From: Hibiscus mutabilis
Lineage: Eukaryota > Streptophyta > Magnoliopsida > Malvales > Malvaceae
DNA: 64,000 nucleotides
NCBI GenBank assembly: GCA_019671005.1
Contig: CM033715.1
Location: 5,952,001 to 6,016,000, forward strand
Direction: 5' to 3'
Every line of letters begins with the position of its first letter. The stretch's first letter is position 1. This document shows, piece after piece, positions 34,203 to 44,636 of the stretch. A program made the translations under genes and the position numbers. The notes below the pieces were generated by a model, which was not told where the DNA came from, searched no databases, and worked only from the letters and a program-made list of their open reading frames with translations.

Positions 34203-35700
34203 CTCTACTTTTCTTTGACTGGACTAACTATGCCTATTGGAAGACAAGAATGATGTTCTTCATCAAGGCTAAAGATTACAAGCTTTGTGACGTTGTTGAA
34301 GATGGTCTATACGTACCACAAAGATGAAAGGCAAAATGGAATGCGGATGATCGCAAGAAGATGGAGCTAAATTGCAAGGCTTTGCACATTTTTTTGGTGC
34401 ATTTAGCCCCAATATCTATGAGAATATGTCTTCTTGTGAGAGTGCCAATGAGGTATGGGAAAAGCTTCAAATCACATATGAAGGAACCAACGAAGTAAAG
34501 GAGACCAAGATCGGTCTTTTCAACTTAGAGTATGAGAACTTCAAGATGGACCCGGGTGAAGACATCAAAAGGATGTTCGACCATTTCTCTACAATCGTCA
34601 ATCAACTCAAAGGTCTTGGAGATGAGATTTCAAAAGACAAACTCGTTTGGAAGTTGATATACTCACTTCCCAAATCATGGGAGGGCAAGACTACGGCTAT
34701 CATCGAAGCCAATAATCTAAAAGATCTCAAACTTGATGAGCTAGTTGGGTCCCTTCTTACCCATGAAATGATGTCTACACCTTTGAAGAATGAGAAGAAG
34801 ATCAAAGAGCAAGACATTGATGTGAATGTCATTGCTCTTCCATCCTCCACATGCCAACATGAAGAATCAAGTGAGGAGGAAAGTGAAGATGAAGAGATAG
34901 TTCATCTCTTCAATAAGTTCACCTGGTTCATGAAGAGTGAAATGGAAAAATCCAATCATGAATCGAAGAAAAAGATAAAAGATCCCCAAAAGAGTTATGA
35001 ATACAAGAAGACGAGGCACGCCAAATACAATTTCCCTCGCTTCAACAAAAAGGGATCATCTTCAAAGAAAGCATATGTGGTAACATAGAGTGATGAAGAC
35101 TCCACCAATGAAGATGAAGTTGCCCATCTATGCTTCATGACCCTTCAAGAGGGTGAGATAACTTCTAACTCATCTATTTCTAATTCTTATTCTTTTGATG
35201 AGTTACAAGAAGCTTATGATGAATTAGTTTTTGAATTCAAGGCTTGATTTTCAAAAAACAAAAAGTTAATTTCAAAATTGAAAACCGAAAATGATTTGCT
35301 TGTGAAAACTAATTTTGAGTTTGAAGCAAAAATCAAAGATTTTGAGCTTAAAGTTTCACATTTACAAGAATTGCTTCAAACGATGAAAAAATACCATCAA
35401 AAAGAAGTTGATGATCTTAAGAAAGAAAAAGATTTGATTTCCAATGAACTTCAAAAGAAAAATGATTTTGGAAAATTTAACTTTTACCAAAGACAATCTA
35501 GTGCCCTTAGATTTTTGAATGGAAAATGTTTTAGAAGTGTTTGGGTTCCAAAAGAACTAATCACTTCACATAAAAATGATGAAATTGTAAAATGGATTCC
35601 TAAGGGGGCTAAATTATGTGCTACTAACGCTTATGGATCCAAAGTAATTTGGATACAAAAAATTACTTGATTGTCTTGCTTTGGGTGTGAAGGAGATTGA
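34203..35700 (+). mobile_element. Ty1/copia gag remnant (UBN2 domain)
   Basis: The region starts with a frame containing WTNYAYWKTRMMFFIKAKDY (34,222 on), broken by a stop near 34,326. It continues with a long open stretch 34,372-35,088 that holds the UBN2 gag core (ANEVWEKLQITYEGTNEVKE, LIYSLPKSWEGKTTAI). An acidic EESSEEESEDEE tract and the former zinc knuckle follow. Two more stops separate a coiled-coil-like stretch (35,278-35,460) and the WVPKGAK pre-protease linker. In the knuckle SYEYKKTRHAKYNF all three cysteines of CX2CX4HX4C are replaced while the His remains. No protease, integrase, reverse transcriptase or LTR is visible. It is a separate copia lineage from the element at 4.9-8.2 kb. 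Confidence 0.88.
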
Positions 35701-35987
35701 GCAACAAAGTACAACATTAAGCGGGAGCTCCATACACACAAGGAAAGCACTTGAAGAATGAAGGCTTCACATCCTCCCTTTGGTTCAAGTGTAGTAATAT
35801 CGCCCGCTTTCACCTACTTTTCCGGGGATTTGAAAAGTTTGAATTTCACAATTTTATAATTTAAATGCAAGGAGGCAACACCAAATCCAATGAAAATTCC
35901 GACTTAAAAGATAGAATCGCCGTTCTTTACCATTTATGTTTTTGTAATATCGTCCGCTTTCCCCTACTTTTCCTCTAATAAACAAAG

Positions 35988-37381
35988 AATAGAGTATAGT
36001 AATAGTCATCGAATTTTTAGAACGTATTCATTTTAGTTACTAAATTTTTAAAATTTTTATAGGGGTCACTCAATTTTTATTTCGCTTTTATTTTAATCCC
36101 TCATGTTACCTTCAGTTAAAAGATGCTGATGTGGCTCGTTAGTTTTTCTTTAGGTCCCACATAAGCTTTTCTCTTTCTTCTTCTTCTCTAAATTCCACTT
36201 TGGGTCTCACATTAACCCTTAAAAACAGTCTTCATAGACTTAAATTTATCCAGAAAAAGGTGCCATACCATTCCCACCATCTTCGTATAAAAAAGAGCCA
36301 ACTCTCAAGATTCAAGAACTAAAAGATAAAAAAGAAGAAGTGGGTTTTGGCTCAAAAGAAGATTACCTGAGCTCTTAGCACCATTTTAGAGGATTTGCTC
36401 TAATTCTTCATGTAACAAACCATTAAGCAAAACAAGAAAGAGGCAATTGCAACCAAGAAAGAGCAAGCAACAGTGAAAGCTATTAGTATTTTTTTATGCG
36501 GATCCATTTCCCCGTGCTTTTCACTTCTATGTTGAATCTATTTTTTTAGCATAACACAAAAGAAATCTAAGAAATTATGAAATTTCAAAATTAAACAGAG
36601 ATAGAACAGAGCAATGTCTTCATCACTAAAATATTTCTTTTAAAAATAAACAATCATAAAGACTGTGTTGATTGGGATGTCGACTCCCACCAAGCAAAAA
36701 GTTCACGCTCAAAACATTGAATGCATCGAGATTCGTAGTTGTTGTTTTTTTTTTTTTGAAATTTAAAATTTTGAGCATAATGAGTGCAAAAGAACAAGTA
36801 CCTTGGAGTAGAAATAGGGGATGAAACAGGGTCTTGCACAACAAAAACAACAGTGGGTTCAACAAGAGAAGCGTAGAGAAAAAGCAGATGCAGCAAAATG
36901 TCTTTCACCCCATAGTATTTTTCACACACGATGATTCTTTTGCAATTTAGTATTAAGAAAAGTAGAGTTTGCTAGGCTTCGTTGTGAGGCGACATTCCTC
37001 TTGAAAAACCTTAAATAATGTCCTTGAATAGAGCTATATAACACAACTTAAACAACTCTATTTTACACGTTATGTTGCTTACTATTTTTACATGACAGTG
37101 AGGAGAATTTAAGGGCTTCACTTGCAAGAATGAGAGTAAACAACTGTGCACTAAAGGATGTAATGGACAAAGTGCACAACGGCCATGAAAGAGCAGCTCT
37201 TGAGCATCTCACATGAATTTGGAGAAGAAAGAAAAGAGAAAAGGGTTCATGTAAGACCTAAAGAAAAACTAACGACCGTGTCAATATCTTTTAACAAAAA
37301 ATAACGAAAGAGACTAAAATAAATGTTAATTAATCTTAATAAAATTTTTAAAAGTGTAGTGACCACCGGTGTACTTTACCC
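35988..37381. mobile_element. long inverted-repeat element (Mutator-like/Pack-MULE candidate)
   Basis: Arms of about 150-190 bp pair imperfectly. The left (to about 36,170) contains GTTAAAAGATGCTGATGTGG and CTCGTTAGTTTTTCTTTAGG. The right arm (from about 37,245), reverse-complemented, has GTTAAAAGATATTGACACGG and TCGTTAGTTTTTCTTTAGGT in the same order. The 1.1-kb interior is less AT-rich and holds an exon-like minus-strand open stretch (about 36,929-36,805). That stretch has a hydrophobic start (DILLHLLFLYASLVEPTVVF) and ends at a GTACTTG donor-like site. The right end lies about 50 bp upstream of the TATA box of the DUF1645 gene. Target duplication and exact ends were not resolved. Confidence 0.55.
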
Positions 37382-37430
37382 AAAAAAGAGAGAGGGAAGC
37401 TTCCATCGAAATGATCATTGCCCATTTCTC

Positions 37431-37439
37431 TATTAAATA
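37431..37439 (+). promoter_or_regulatory. TATA box of the DUF1645 gene
   Basis: TATTAAATA lies 62 bp upstream of the ATG in a C/T- and A-rich leader, a normal spacing for a short plant 5' UTR. Confidence 0.55.
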
Positions 37440-37500
37440 CCCCACAAATTCCGCAGCTTCAAACCCACACTCTACAATTTTTTTCGTGTTTTGATCAACG

Positions 37501-38298
37501 ATGCAGGTCATGAATTCTTCCCTGTCGTTATCACCAAGCTTTAATAAGTATTCTCCGGACATCGACGGCGACAAGTTCAGCCGTGATTTTGGATTCAAAT
37601 TACAGCTCCATGAAGACGGATCCGAGGAGGAAGACGAAGAGTTTTCGTTCGTTTGTGTAAATGCGGATGGATCATCGGTTTCTGCCGACGATATGTTCCA
37701 AAACGGTCAGATCCGTCCCGTTTTCCCGTTATTCAACCAGGATCTGATCTTCACCGGTGAAGACGGCTTGGTTTCGAAATCGGAAGACGGTGACGTTTCA
37801 CCACGGCCGTCTCCGAGGAAGCTTTTCGTGGAGGATTCGTCGGTCGCGTTGGAACCGGTTGGACCGTACTGCGAGTGGAAGAGAGATGATAGAATAACCG
37901 TGGAGGCAACGTCGCCGGAAACGTGTAAGAAGAGCAACTCGACGGGATTCTCCAAGCTTCGGAGGGTCAGAGATTTGATGCTCCGAAGTAACAGCGACGG
38001 CAAAGACGCGTTCGTCTTGTTAAACCATCCGTTTCCTTTCACTTCGTCGGCGGCGAGAATCGAGAAGAAGAACGAAAAGGAGGAGAAGAAAGCGAAGGTT
38101 AAGGGAGTCGGAGAGAAACCACCGAATGGGAAGAAAGATAAGAGTGAGAAAACCGCGGCGGCGTCGGCTCACGAAAAGCTTTACGTTAGGAACAGAGCCA
38201 TGAGGGAAGGGGACAAACAGCGGTCGTATTTGCCGATACGGCAGATTGGGTTTTTCACTAACGTCAATGGACTGAGCAGAAATGTCCATCCATTTTAG
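37501..38298 (+). CDS. DUF1645 family protein
   Basis: A single-exon gene of 265 residues with no stop or frame problem. The hallmarks of plant DUF1645 proteins are in order. An acidic segment precedes FSFVCVNADGS (about 48-58). Then come QIRPVFPLFNQDLIF (about 70-84), SPRKLFVEDSS, and CEWKRDD followed by a CKKSNSTGFSKLRRVRDLMLRSNSDGKDAFVLL block (about 138-172). A Lys/Glu-rich low-complexity linker comes next, and the C-terminal motif YVRNRAMREGDKQRSYLPIR...VGFF-like NVNGLSRNVHPF ends the protein. There is no signal peptide or membrane segment, so it is probably nuclear or cytosolic. The biochemical role of the family is not established; members are often stress- or calcium-responsive. MQVM gives two possible starts, and the first fits the leader. 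An inverted-repeat element ends just upstream of its TATA box. Confidence 0.92.
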   Translation: MQVMNSSLSLSPSFNKYSPDIDGDKFSRDFGFKLQLHEDGSEEEDEEFSFVCVNADGSSVSADDMFQNGQIRPVFPLFNQDLIFTGEDGLVSKSEDGDVSPRPSPRKLFVEDSSVALEPVGPYCEWKRDDRITVEATSPETCKKSNSTGFSKLRRVRDLMLRSNSDGKDAFVLLNHPFPFTSSAARIEKKNEKEEKKAKVKGVGEKPPNGKKDKSEKTAAASAHEKLYVRNRAMREGDKQRSYLPIRQIGFFTNVNGLSRNVHPF

Positions 38299-39464
38299 GA
38301 TTCAGTTAAATATTTTGATTACCACTGATCTTTTAATTTAATTTGTTCTTGTAAAATATCATCTTTTAAAATGTTTTATTTATTTGGAAAAAAGCAGAAA
38401 AGTCTGTAACTGTTCTATATAATCTGCTTAAATAATAAAAATCAATAATTTTGAAGTTTCATATCTATCTTCTTTTTCATCGAGAATCTAAAATATAATT
38501 AAAAAATATAACTATAATAGTGGTCAGGACAAACAATAGTTGGTTTAATAAAAGTAATTTTTTATGTAAAAATAAATATTTAATATTATATATATGACAA
38601 AACTAAATTAAAGATAATATTCTCATAATAAAATATGTAATATGTAATTTAAATTAATTGATTAATATATCAAATAGTCTTATTTTTTTAATAATAAAGT
38701 TTGTAATAGACCAACGTTAAAACATGAAATATGAATGCTCGGGCGGAGACCAATATCAATAGAGAAGAGATACGAACGTACACACAAAATTATTCGTCAA
38801 AAAAGCAGTGAGTGGATACTCACGTGCTCATATTGCAAATATTTCATTAACAACATCGAAGAAGAGAGAAAAACAAAAATAAACATATCACTAAAGATTT
38901 TTCTAGGTTAACAGTATATTATAAGAAACATTTAATTTTAGTTTATATGAAATATTAAATTTAATTCAAATAAATTTATTTTGTAGGTAATTAAATATTA
39001 AAATTTTACGTTCTAACCAATTGAATCAAATAAATTAATGTATAATAATAATATACAAAATAACCTTACACTCCAATAATTGCATTCTGATATAAAGTTT
39101 AAGGAAATTATAATTTTAAAGCCAACTTATTATTGAACGAAACTACATAAATTTTCATTATTAAATAAGAGCCGGATCATAAAAGGAATTAAAGACATTA
39201 CATTTTTTTTAAATTACTCTATAACACTTAATTTTTAAAAAAAATCATTTTACGTACACAATCGTCTTAATTTTATTTTTTGGAATTTTATTCTAATGAT
39301 ATTTATTTATTTTAAAGTTTTAAATATAATGCTTCAAAACTCACTATATAGATTTATAATAATGAAAAATTACATAATTTACAGATTAAAGAAATTAGTT
39401 CTATTGACATTATGTTACGGTTCAATTTCGAACAACCATATCTATTCACCGTAAAAAAAAAGCT
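38299..39464. other. DUF1645 3' flank and AT-rich intergenic sequence
   Basis: AATAATAAAAATCAATAA-type polyadenylation signals lie about 130 bp after the stop codon (38,431 on). Beyond this there is only AT-rich sequence without recognisable structure. Confidence 0.4.
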
Positions 39465-40530
39465 TAAGGGTTTAATATGCCGTTAAGTTTTTATAAAAAA
39501 AAAAATCAATTTAGCTCTTAAATTTGTTTGCACTCAATTAAGTCTTCAAACTCAAAAAGAAAAAAATTAACTTGACTTTTTGACCAACGTTGACCGTTAA
39601 CTTTAATGTTTTTTTTAAAAAATATGACACATGTCACAACATGACAGTGCCACTTGTAGTTTTTAGGAATTTTTAGTTTTAAATTTTTAAAAAATATATA
39701 AAAAATAACAAAAAAATTCTAAAAATTATTTTAAAAATATAAAAAAATATTTTTTAATTTCGAAATTTATTTAAAAATAATAAATAATAACTTTCCAAAC
39801 AATTAAAATATTTTAAAATAAAAAATATTAAACTTTATTATTATACAATTATCAAAAGGGTAAAACTTTCATACACAAGTTTACACTATAAAAACCAAAT
39901 TCTAAATTCCTAACTTAACCCTAAACCATACCCCTAAATTTTAAACACTAACCTTAAATTTTAAACTCTACAACCTAAATCCCTAAATTTTAAACCCTAA
40001 ATTAAAATACTAACCCCTAAAACTAAAAGTAACGTGTAAACTATCAAAATTTTTCCCTTATCAAAAATAATTTGAAAAATAACTTTTATTTTTTTATATT
40101 TTTAAAAAATAGTTTTAAATATATTTTAAAAATCAAAATAAATTTTATATTTTTTTGAATTATTTTTTATATTTGTATAATAATATTTTTAATTTTAAAT
40201 ATTTTATTCTTTTGAAACATTATTATTTTTAAATAAAATTCAAAATTAAAAAAAATTTTATTTTTAGAATATTTTTTAAAATTTTCCAGAATTTTTGAAC
40301 AAAAATAATATTTATTCTAATTTTAGATATTTTTTAAAAATTAAAAATTTCTAAAAATAATAAGTGGCATTATCCTATTACGACACGCGCCAATATTTTT
40401 TAAAAAAATATTAAAATTAATAAATGGTTAAAATTAACTTTTTATTGAGTTTAAGGGCTTAATTGGGTGTAAAAAATTTAAAGTTTTAATTGATTTTTTT
40501 TGTAAAAATTGAAATACTAAAAGTTCATAT
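39465..40530. mobile_element. large foldback element carrying a nested subfamily A repeat
   Basis: The left arm (GGGTTTAATATGCCGTTAAG, then AAATCAATTTAGCTCTTAAA, CAATTAAGTCTTCAAACTC, TGCCACTTGTAGTTTTTAGG) matches the reverse complement of the right arm in the same order: AAATCAATTAAAACTTTAAA, CAATTAAGCCCTTAAACTCA, TGCCACTTATTATTTTTAG. Arms are several hundred bp each and extremely AT-rich. The loop contains a separate 200-bp element with its own 9-bp target duplication. Confidence 0.65.
39858..40057. mobile_element. AACCCTAAA-core MITE, subfamily A, with perfect 9-bp target duplication
   Basis: TTATCAAAA occurs directly outside both ends (39849-39857 and 40058-40066). The ends are GGGTAAAACTTTCATACACA on the left and, reverse-complemented, GGGAAAAATTTTGATAGTTT on the right. 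The interior is degenerate CCCTAAA/CTAAATT text. A 9-bp duplication is the Mutator-superfamily signature. Confidence 0.8.
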
Positions 40531-40711
40531 ACGGCACCGTTTTTTGTTTCAATAACATGTACGGCTACGATTTGTACAACTATCGAAGATCCACTGTTGG
40601 CATTGAAGAGTATGAAAGCCTTTGACTGCATAAACCATTGATTCAGAATCCAAACAGATCTCGTCTCTCCTTATCTCAGTTACTTGGATTTCGCTCTCCA
40701 AATCTCCGAAG

Positions 40712-41220
40712 GTAACGCCCAACCCTAATCTTATTTTCTCAACTCTCGCCATTCTTATTTAAATCTACTTTCTCCCCCAATTTGCAGCTTTTTTTAAAAG
40801 AAATTCGCGTGTTTTTCCATCGGAAACATTTACCCTCGTTTCCTACGATTCTCGTAAATTATCAGAAACGGAACTAAGACGAATCTGATTCGTTAGATTT
40901 GATTCATGTAGGTCAGTTGTTTGTGTTTCTCTATATAAATCTGTAATTTTAGGGAAAAGTTAGGGTTTTACTCTTCTATCTATAAATTTATTGACTAGGA
41001 TTGAAGTTGTGGTTCTTATAGATGAAACTTCGAGTTGCACAGATCGAATTATTTCCTTTCTATGCTAAATTTAACCTTTTTTTGGTAAACGAATTGTTTG
41101 GACCATATACTTTAGGTTTGAAAAAAATTGAAATGTAGTGTATGGTGGAATTTTCCCAAGCTGTTTTTTTAATTTTCTTGTAGTTTTGCTGATGATTCAT
41201 ATATGTATGCTTTTCTCAAG
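40712..41220 (+). other. 5'-UTR intron of the OB-fold pseudogene
   Basis: CCGAAG|GTAACG and CTCAAG|GAACTAAA mark the donor and acceptor of a leader intron ending eight bases before the ATG at 41229. This matches the usual leader-intron layout of many plant housekeeping genes. Confidence 0.6.
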
Positions 41221-41228
41221 GAACTAAA

Positions 41229-42887
41229 ATGGCGGAATCAAAGCCGTTGAGAAAGCCTGTTTTCACCAAGGTGGACCAACTTCGTCCGGGCACTAGTGGT
41301 CACACGCTTACTGTCAAGGTTGTTAGAACAAAAATGGTGTTGCAGAAGGGTCGTGCTGATGGTCCTCAAGTCCGTCAATTGCGAATTGCTGAATGCTTGG
41401 TTGGAGACGAGACATGAATGATTATCTTTACCGCTAGAAATGATCAAGGTATATTCTTCATATTTTTTCCTAATGCAGCTTTGTTTATGCGATATTATTA
41501 CTTTTGTTTTTTTATTTATAGATTTTTTACTTCTCATGCATCATGCTGTTTTGCATTTAATTAGTTTATGTTTAATTGTATTTTCTCTCTTTTCTTTTTG
41601 TCTTTTAGATGTGTAATGTTGCATTGGCTTCATGGAGTTTAACTTGTAGCAGTCACAAAAGTAAATTGCGTTTGATTTGGTTATATATTTTTATTGCATT
41701 GTGTAAGTAAAGAAGTAATGATATAGATTTGGTAAATTTCTTTTAGCAGAGTTTATCTGACAAAGGGGTCAAAGTGCTTGAGAAATCTGAAATCTCTAAA
41801 TTGTTAGTTCTATTAAAATGCTGGTGTTATTGTGTTGTTTTACATGACACCATTTAAAAAATAATATTTTGAAGACTGTGAATAAAACCCATGCGCTTTA
41901 CAATGCCATGTGGCACCTTATCACTGGACCATCTTTTCCGCTTTTGACATGCATTAGTCCTTCCCTGACGACACCTTGTAAATTCCCCCAAATCTCTCCT
42001 CTATCCCCACTGAATGGTTCAAGTTCAACTCAAACCTTCAAAACCCTTCTCTCCTTAGTCTCCACGATCTTTTTCGTCGCGAAAAGATCCCAAATTTTGC
42101 TCTCAAAACCATCTCCCAGTACCCTAACACACTTTCCCCCATGTGCTAAGGAAAGAAGGATTAGCAGCAGGATTAGCTATGGTGTTTAATCTTTACCTTT
42201 TGTTGATAAGAGTGACCTGGAATAATATAAATGCTAGATGTGCCTTTCAGTAGCCCACTTCTAGACTTGTAGTTACCCGCCACAAGTTATTAGCATCATC
42301 TAGCAGAATAGTGCACATCTTAAGTGTACCGAATGGAAGAGAGAAATAGTCCTTTGACTTCCTGGGTTTAGCTGGGTATTTTGGATGTCTACTTCTCAGT
42401 GGCTATGTCTTAAAATCCATTTACGTCTAAGTATGATGTCCAATTTTATTATGGTGCATTCTTGAGCTGAGTGATTACAATTTGAAGTGTTATGTGCTTT
42501 TTGCTGGCACAGTTTTATTATATGGAATTCTGTAATCCTTTGGTTTCCCTTTCTTACCAATGCAAACACCTCTTTTCCAAATTAACCCGAAAAGGAAAGA
42601 GAAATTTCATATATTTCGGATCACACCTAATGATTACTATTTGTTTGCAGTGTTAACTAGAACTAACAATATACGGTCAATTTTTTTTTTTTGTAGTGGA
42701 CTTAATGAAAGAGGGAGCCACTGTAACTTTTCGCAATGCGAAAATTGACATGTTTAAGGGATCAATGAGGCTTGCCGTGGATAAGTGGGGTCGAGTTGAG
42801 GCCGCTGAACCTGCTAGTTTTTCGGTGAAGGAAGATAATAATCTTTCACTGATCGAATATGAACTGGTTAATGTCGTTGAAGAGTGA
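41229..42887 (+). pseudogene. At4g28440-like OB-fold nucleic-acid-binding protein with nonsense codon
   Basis: Two coding exons (41229-41448 and 42697-42887) give a protein closely matching the small plant OB-fold family often named 'uncharacterized protein At4g28440-like'. Members resemble replication protein A/SSB folds and are thought to bind nucleic acid. Visible blocks are KPVFTKVDQLRPGTSGHTLT, RIAECLVGDET, IIFTARNDQ, VDLMKEGATVTFRNAKIDMF and KGSMRLAVDKWGRVE. The protein ends at SLIEYELVNVVEE. Codon 63 (41415-41417) is TGA where the family has GGA (Gly), so only 62 residues would be made. Everything else, including splice sites (phase-1 CAAG|GT and TGTAG|TGG), is intact. The change is a single base, so it may be a recent pseudogene, a polymorphism or a sequencing error. 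Reinitiation at the ATG right after the stop would lose the first strands of the fold. Confidence 0.85.
41449..42696 (+). other. long intron of the OB-fold pseudogene
   Basis: The GT-AG intron is 1,248 bp. It contains at about 41,870-42,190 a moderately GC-rich plus-strand open stretch of 106 codons. Its low-AT composition and Ser/Pro/Lys-rich content differ from the rest of the intron. I do not recognise the product. It may be a captured fragment. Confidence 0.55.
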
Positions 42888-43587
42888 CCCTAGTGAACCC
42901 TTTTGGATGGTGTTTTCTTTGCTTCTATATCTTGACCCAAGAATAAAATCAACGCCAGTAAAAACATGTTATTCTGATCTACACGACATCTCATCTTCAA
43001 AGAGGCTCTAGGAAGTTCAGTTTTAGGAAAGAAGAAATCGGGAAGCTAGTTGAAGTACTCAAAGTTGCTTGTTGTCTTTGCCCCAAATCCAGCAACACCT
43101 TTTCTGTTAGGCGTATGGTGATGGCTTTAACATTTAGAGTTAAAAACAGCTAGCTTTTGGAACTTGCTTTCATGTGTTTATTTACTTCTGTTTTGTCTAG
43201 GCTGCAACTGCTTTGGCTTCTATGTTATACTCGAGAAGTTCAATATGGTGAAATGTATGGCTGCATGCTTCTTAAACTTATTTTATCTCTTGCTTGTCTA
43301 ATTGTTTCAAACTACATCTTGTGAGTTGGCACGACGCCTTTCATTTTAGTAATATTTTATGCACATGCATGTAGTTTAATACATAATCATACGTATTTAC
43401 TTTTTAAAAATTAGAATTTTAAACTCTAACTCTTAATTTTAAACTTCATGAACTAAATCCTTAAACCATAAATTGCATGTATGTTGAATAATTTTTTTTT
43501 CATTTTCTTTAATTAGGATTATGTTGAATAATTTTTTTTTCATTTTCCTTAATTAGGAACATCTTTTTTTAAAATTTAAAAAGTTAA
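42888..43587. other. 3' region of the OB-fold pseudogene and intergenic
   Basis: AATAAAATC about 50 bp after the stop (42,942-42,950) can serve as the polyadenylation signal. About 43,400-43,470 has a short stretch of degraded CCTAAA-type text. Two near-identical 45-50-bp pieces (TATGTTGAATAATTTTTTTT, then CATTTTC(T/C)TTAATTAGGA) lie in tandem at about 43,480-43,560. Confidence 0.4.
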
Positions 43588-44071
43588 AGGTTCGTTTGGT
43601 TTTAGAAAATATTTTTTTATTTTTATTTTCTATTTTTATTTTCAAAAATAATTTTTAATTTTCTAAAAATTAAAAAAAAACATGTTTGGTTAATAGGATA
43701 GAAATTTATTTTTAAAAAATAAAAATAAAAAAATAATTTTTAAATAATTAAAATAAAATATAGTTAAAAATATTATAATAATAATAATAAATAAATAAAT
43801 GAGTAAATAAATTAAAATTTTAGTCTTTTAGAAAATGACATTAGAATGATTTAAACCCGAGTTAAAATTAAAAAAACATTATTTTCATATTTTTCATTTC
43901 TTAAAACATTTTTAATAAAAACATTTTTATGTTTTTCAAATTTTTACTTATTTTTTTATTTTTAAAAAAATATTTTTTAATTTTACAACCAAACATGTTT
44001 TTTCGTCATTTTTTATTTTTAGAAAAATAAAAATAAAAATAGACTCTATTCTCTAAAACCAAACGGAGTTT
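43588..44071. mobile_element. foldback MITE with TTCGTTTGGTTTTAGA ends
   Basis: The left end GGTTCGTTTGGTTTTAGAAA pairs with the right end, whose reverse complement reads CTCCGTTTGGTTTTAGAGAA. Sub-terminal AAACATGTTTGGTT and AACCAAACATGTTTT segments are also inverted. The interior is almost pure A/T. No coding sequence is present. Confidence 0.6.
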
Positions 44072-44636
44072 CTCTATTCTCAGAATTTGATTCTCGTACT
44101 GTTTAATTATTTTCTAAAAATCATGTCAAAATATTTTTAATAGTCTTAATTATAAAATAGTATTTGTCTATACATATTCTTAATTCTTTGACAACGCATA
44201 CACACTTTATAGACAAAGGCGATTGAACTTAATTTGAGTATCTTAAAACGAACATCCGTTTTTTAATTGAGATCAATTGTTAAGTTAATGTCAAATAAAA
44301 CATTAAAAGAAAAAAATAGCTATTTTTAATCTTAACGATCTTATACATGAGGAATGCGAAAATAAAAGGTTGTAGTAGTATAATTAATTGATAATTGAAA
44401 AAAAAATCCCAATTGGTTTGGTTGTGAAGCAAGAATTGCATCGGAGAGTTCCCTTACGGCGAGTTAGGGTGAGATATATAACAAGTTTCACGATAAATGT
44501 GTTGTCTTTAGATTAGCTCTCCCATCGGAAAACCTCACTCTGTACTGCTACTCCTTTTCCCTTCTATAAATCCAGCTCTTGGAACGCACCCAGACAACCA
44601 TACCTGCAATTGAAAAGAAAACCAAAAACCCAGGAA
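44072..44636. promoter_or_regulatory. promoter and leader of the PG1-beta-like gene
   Basis: The sequence becomes less AT-rich from about 44,430. GAGATATATAAC at 44,472-44,482 is a likely TATA box, about 160 bp upstream of the ATG at 44637. The leader is C/T-rich. Confidence 0.45.

Noticed and set aside
37707..38289. Minus-strand frames of 111 and 89 codons
   Set aside because: Antisense of the DUF1645 coding exon.
40434..40752. Minus-strand frames including MARVEKIRLGLGV
   Set aside because: They lie over the leader exon and leader intron donor of the plus-strand OB-fold gene, with no recognised domain.
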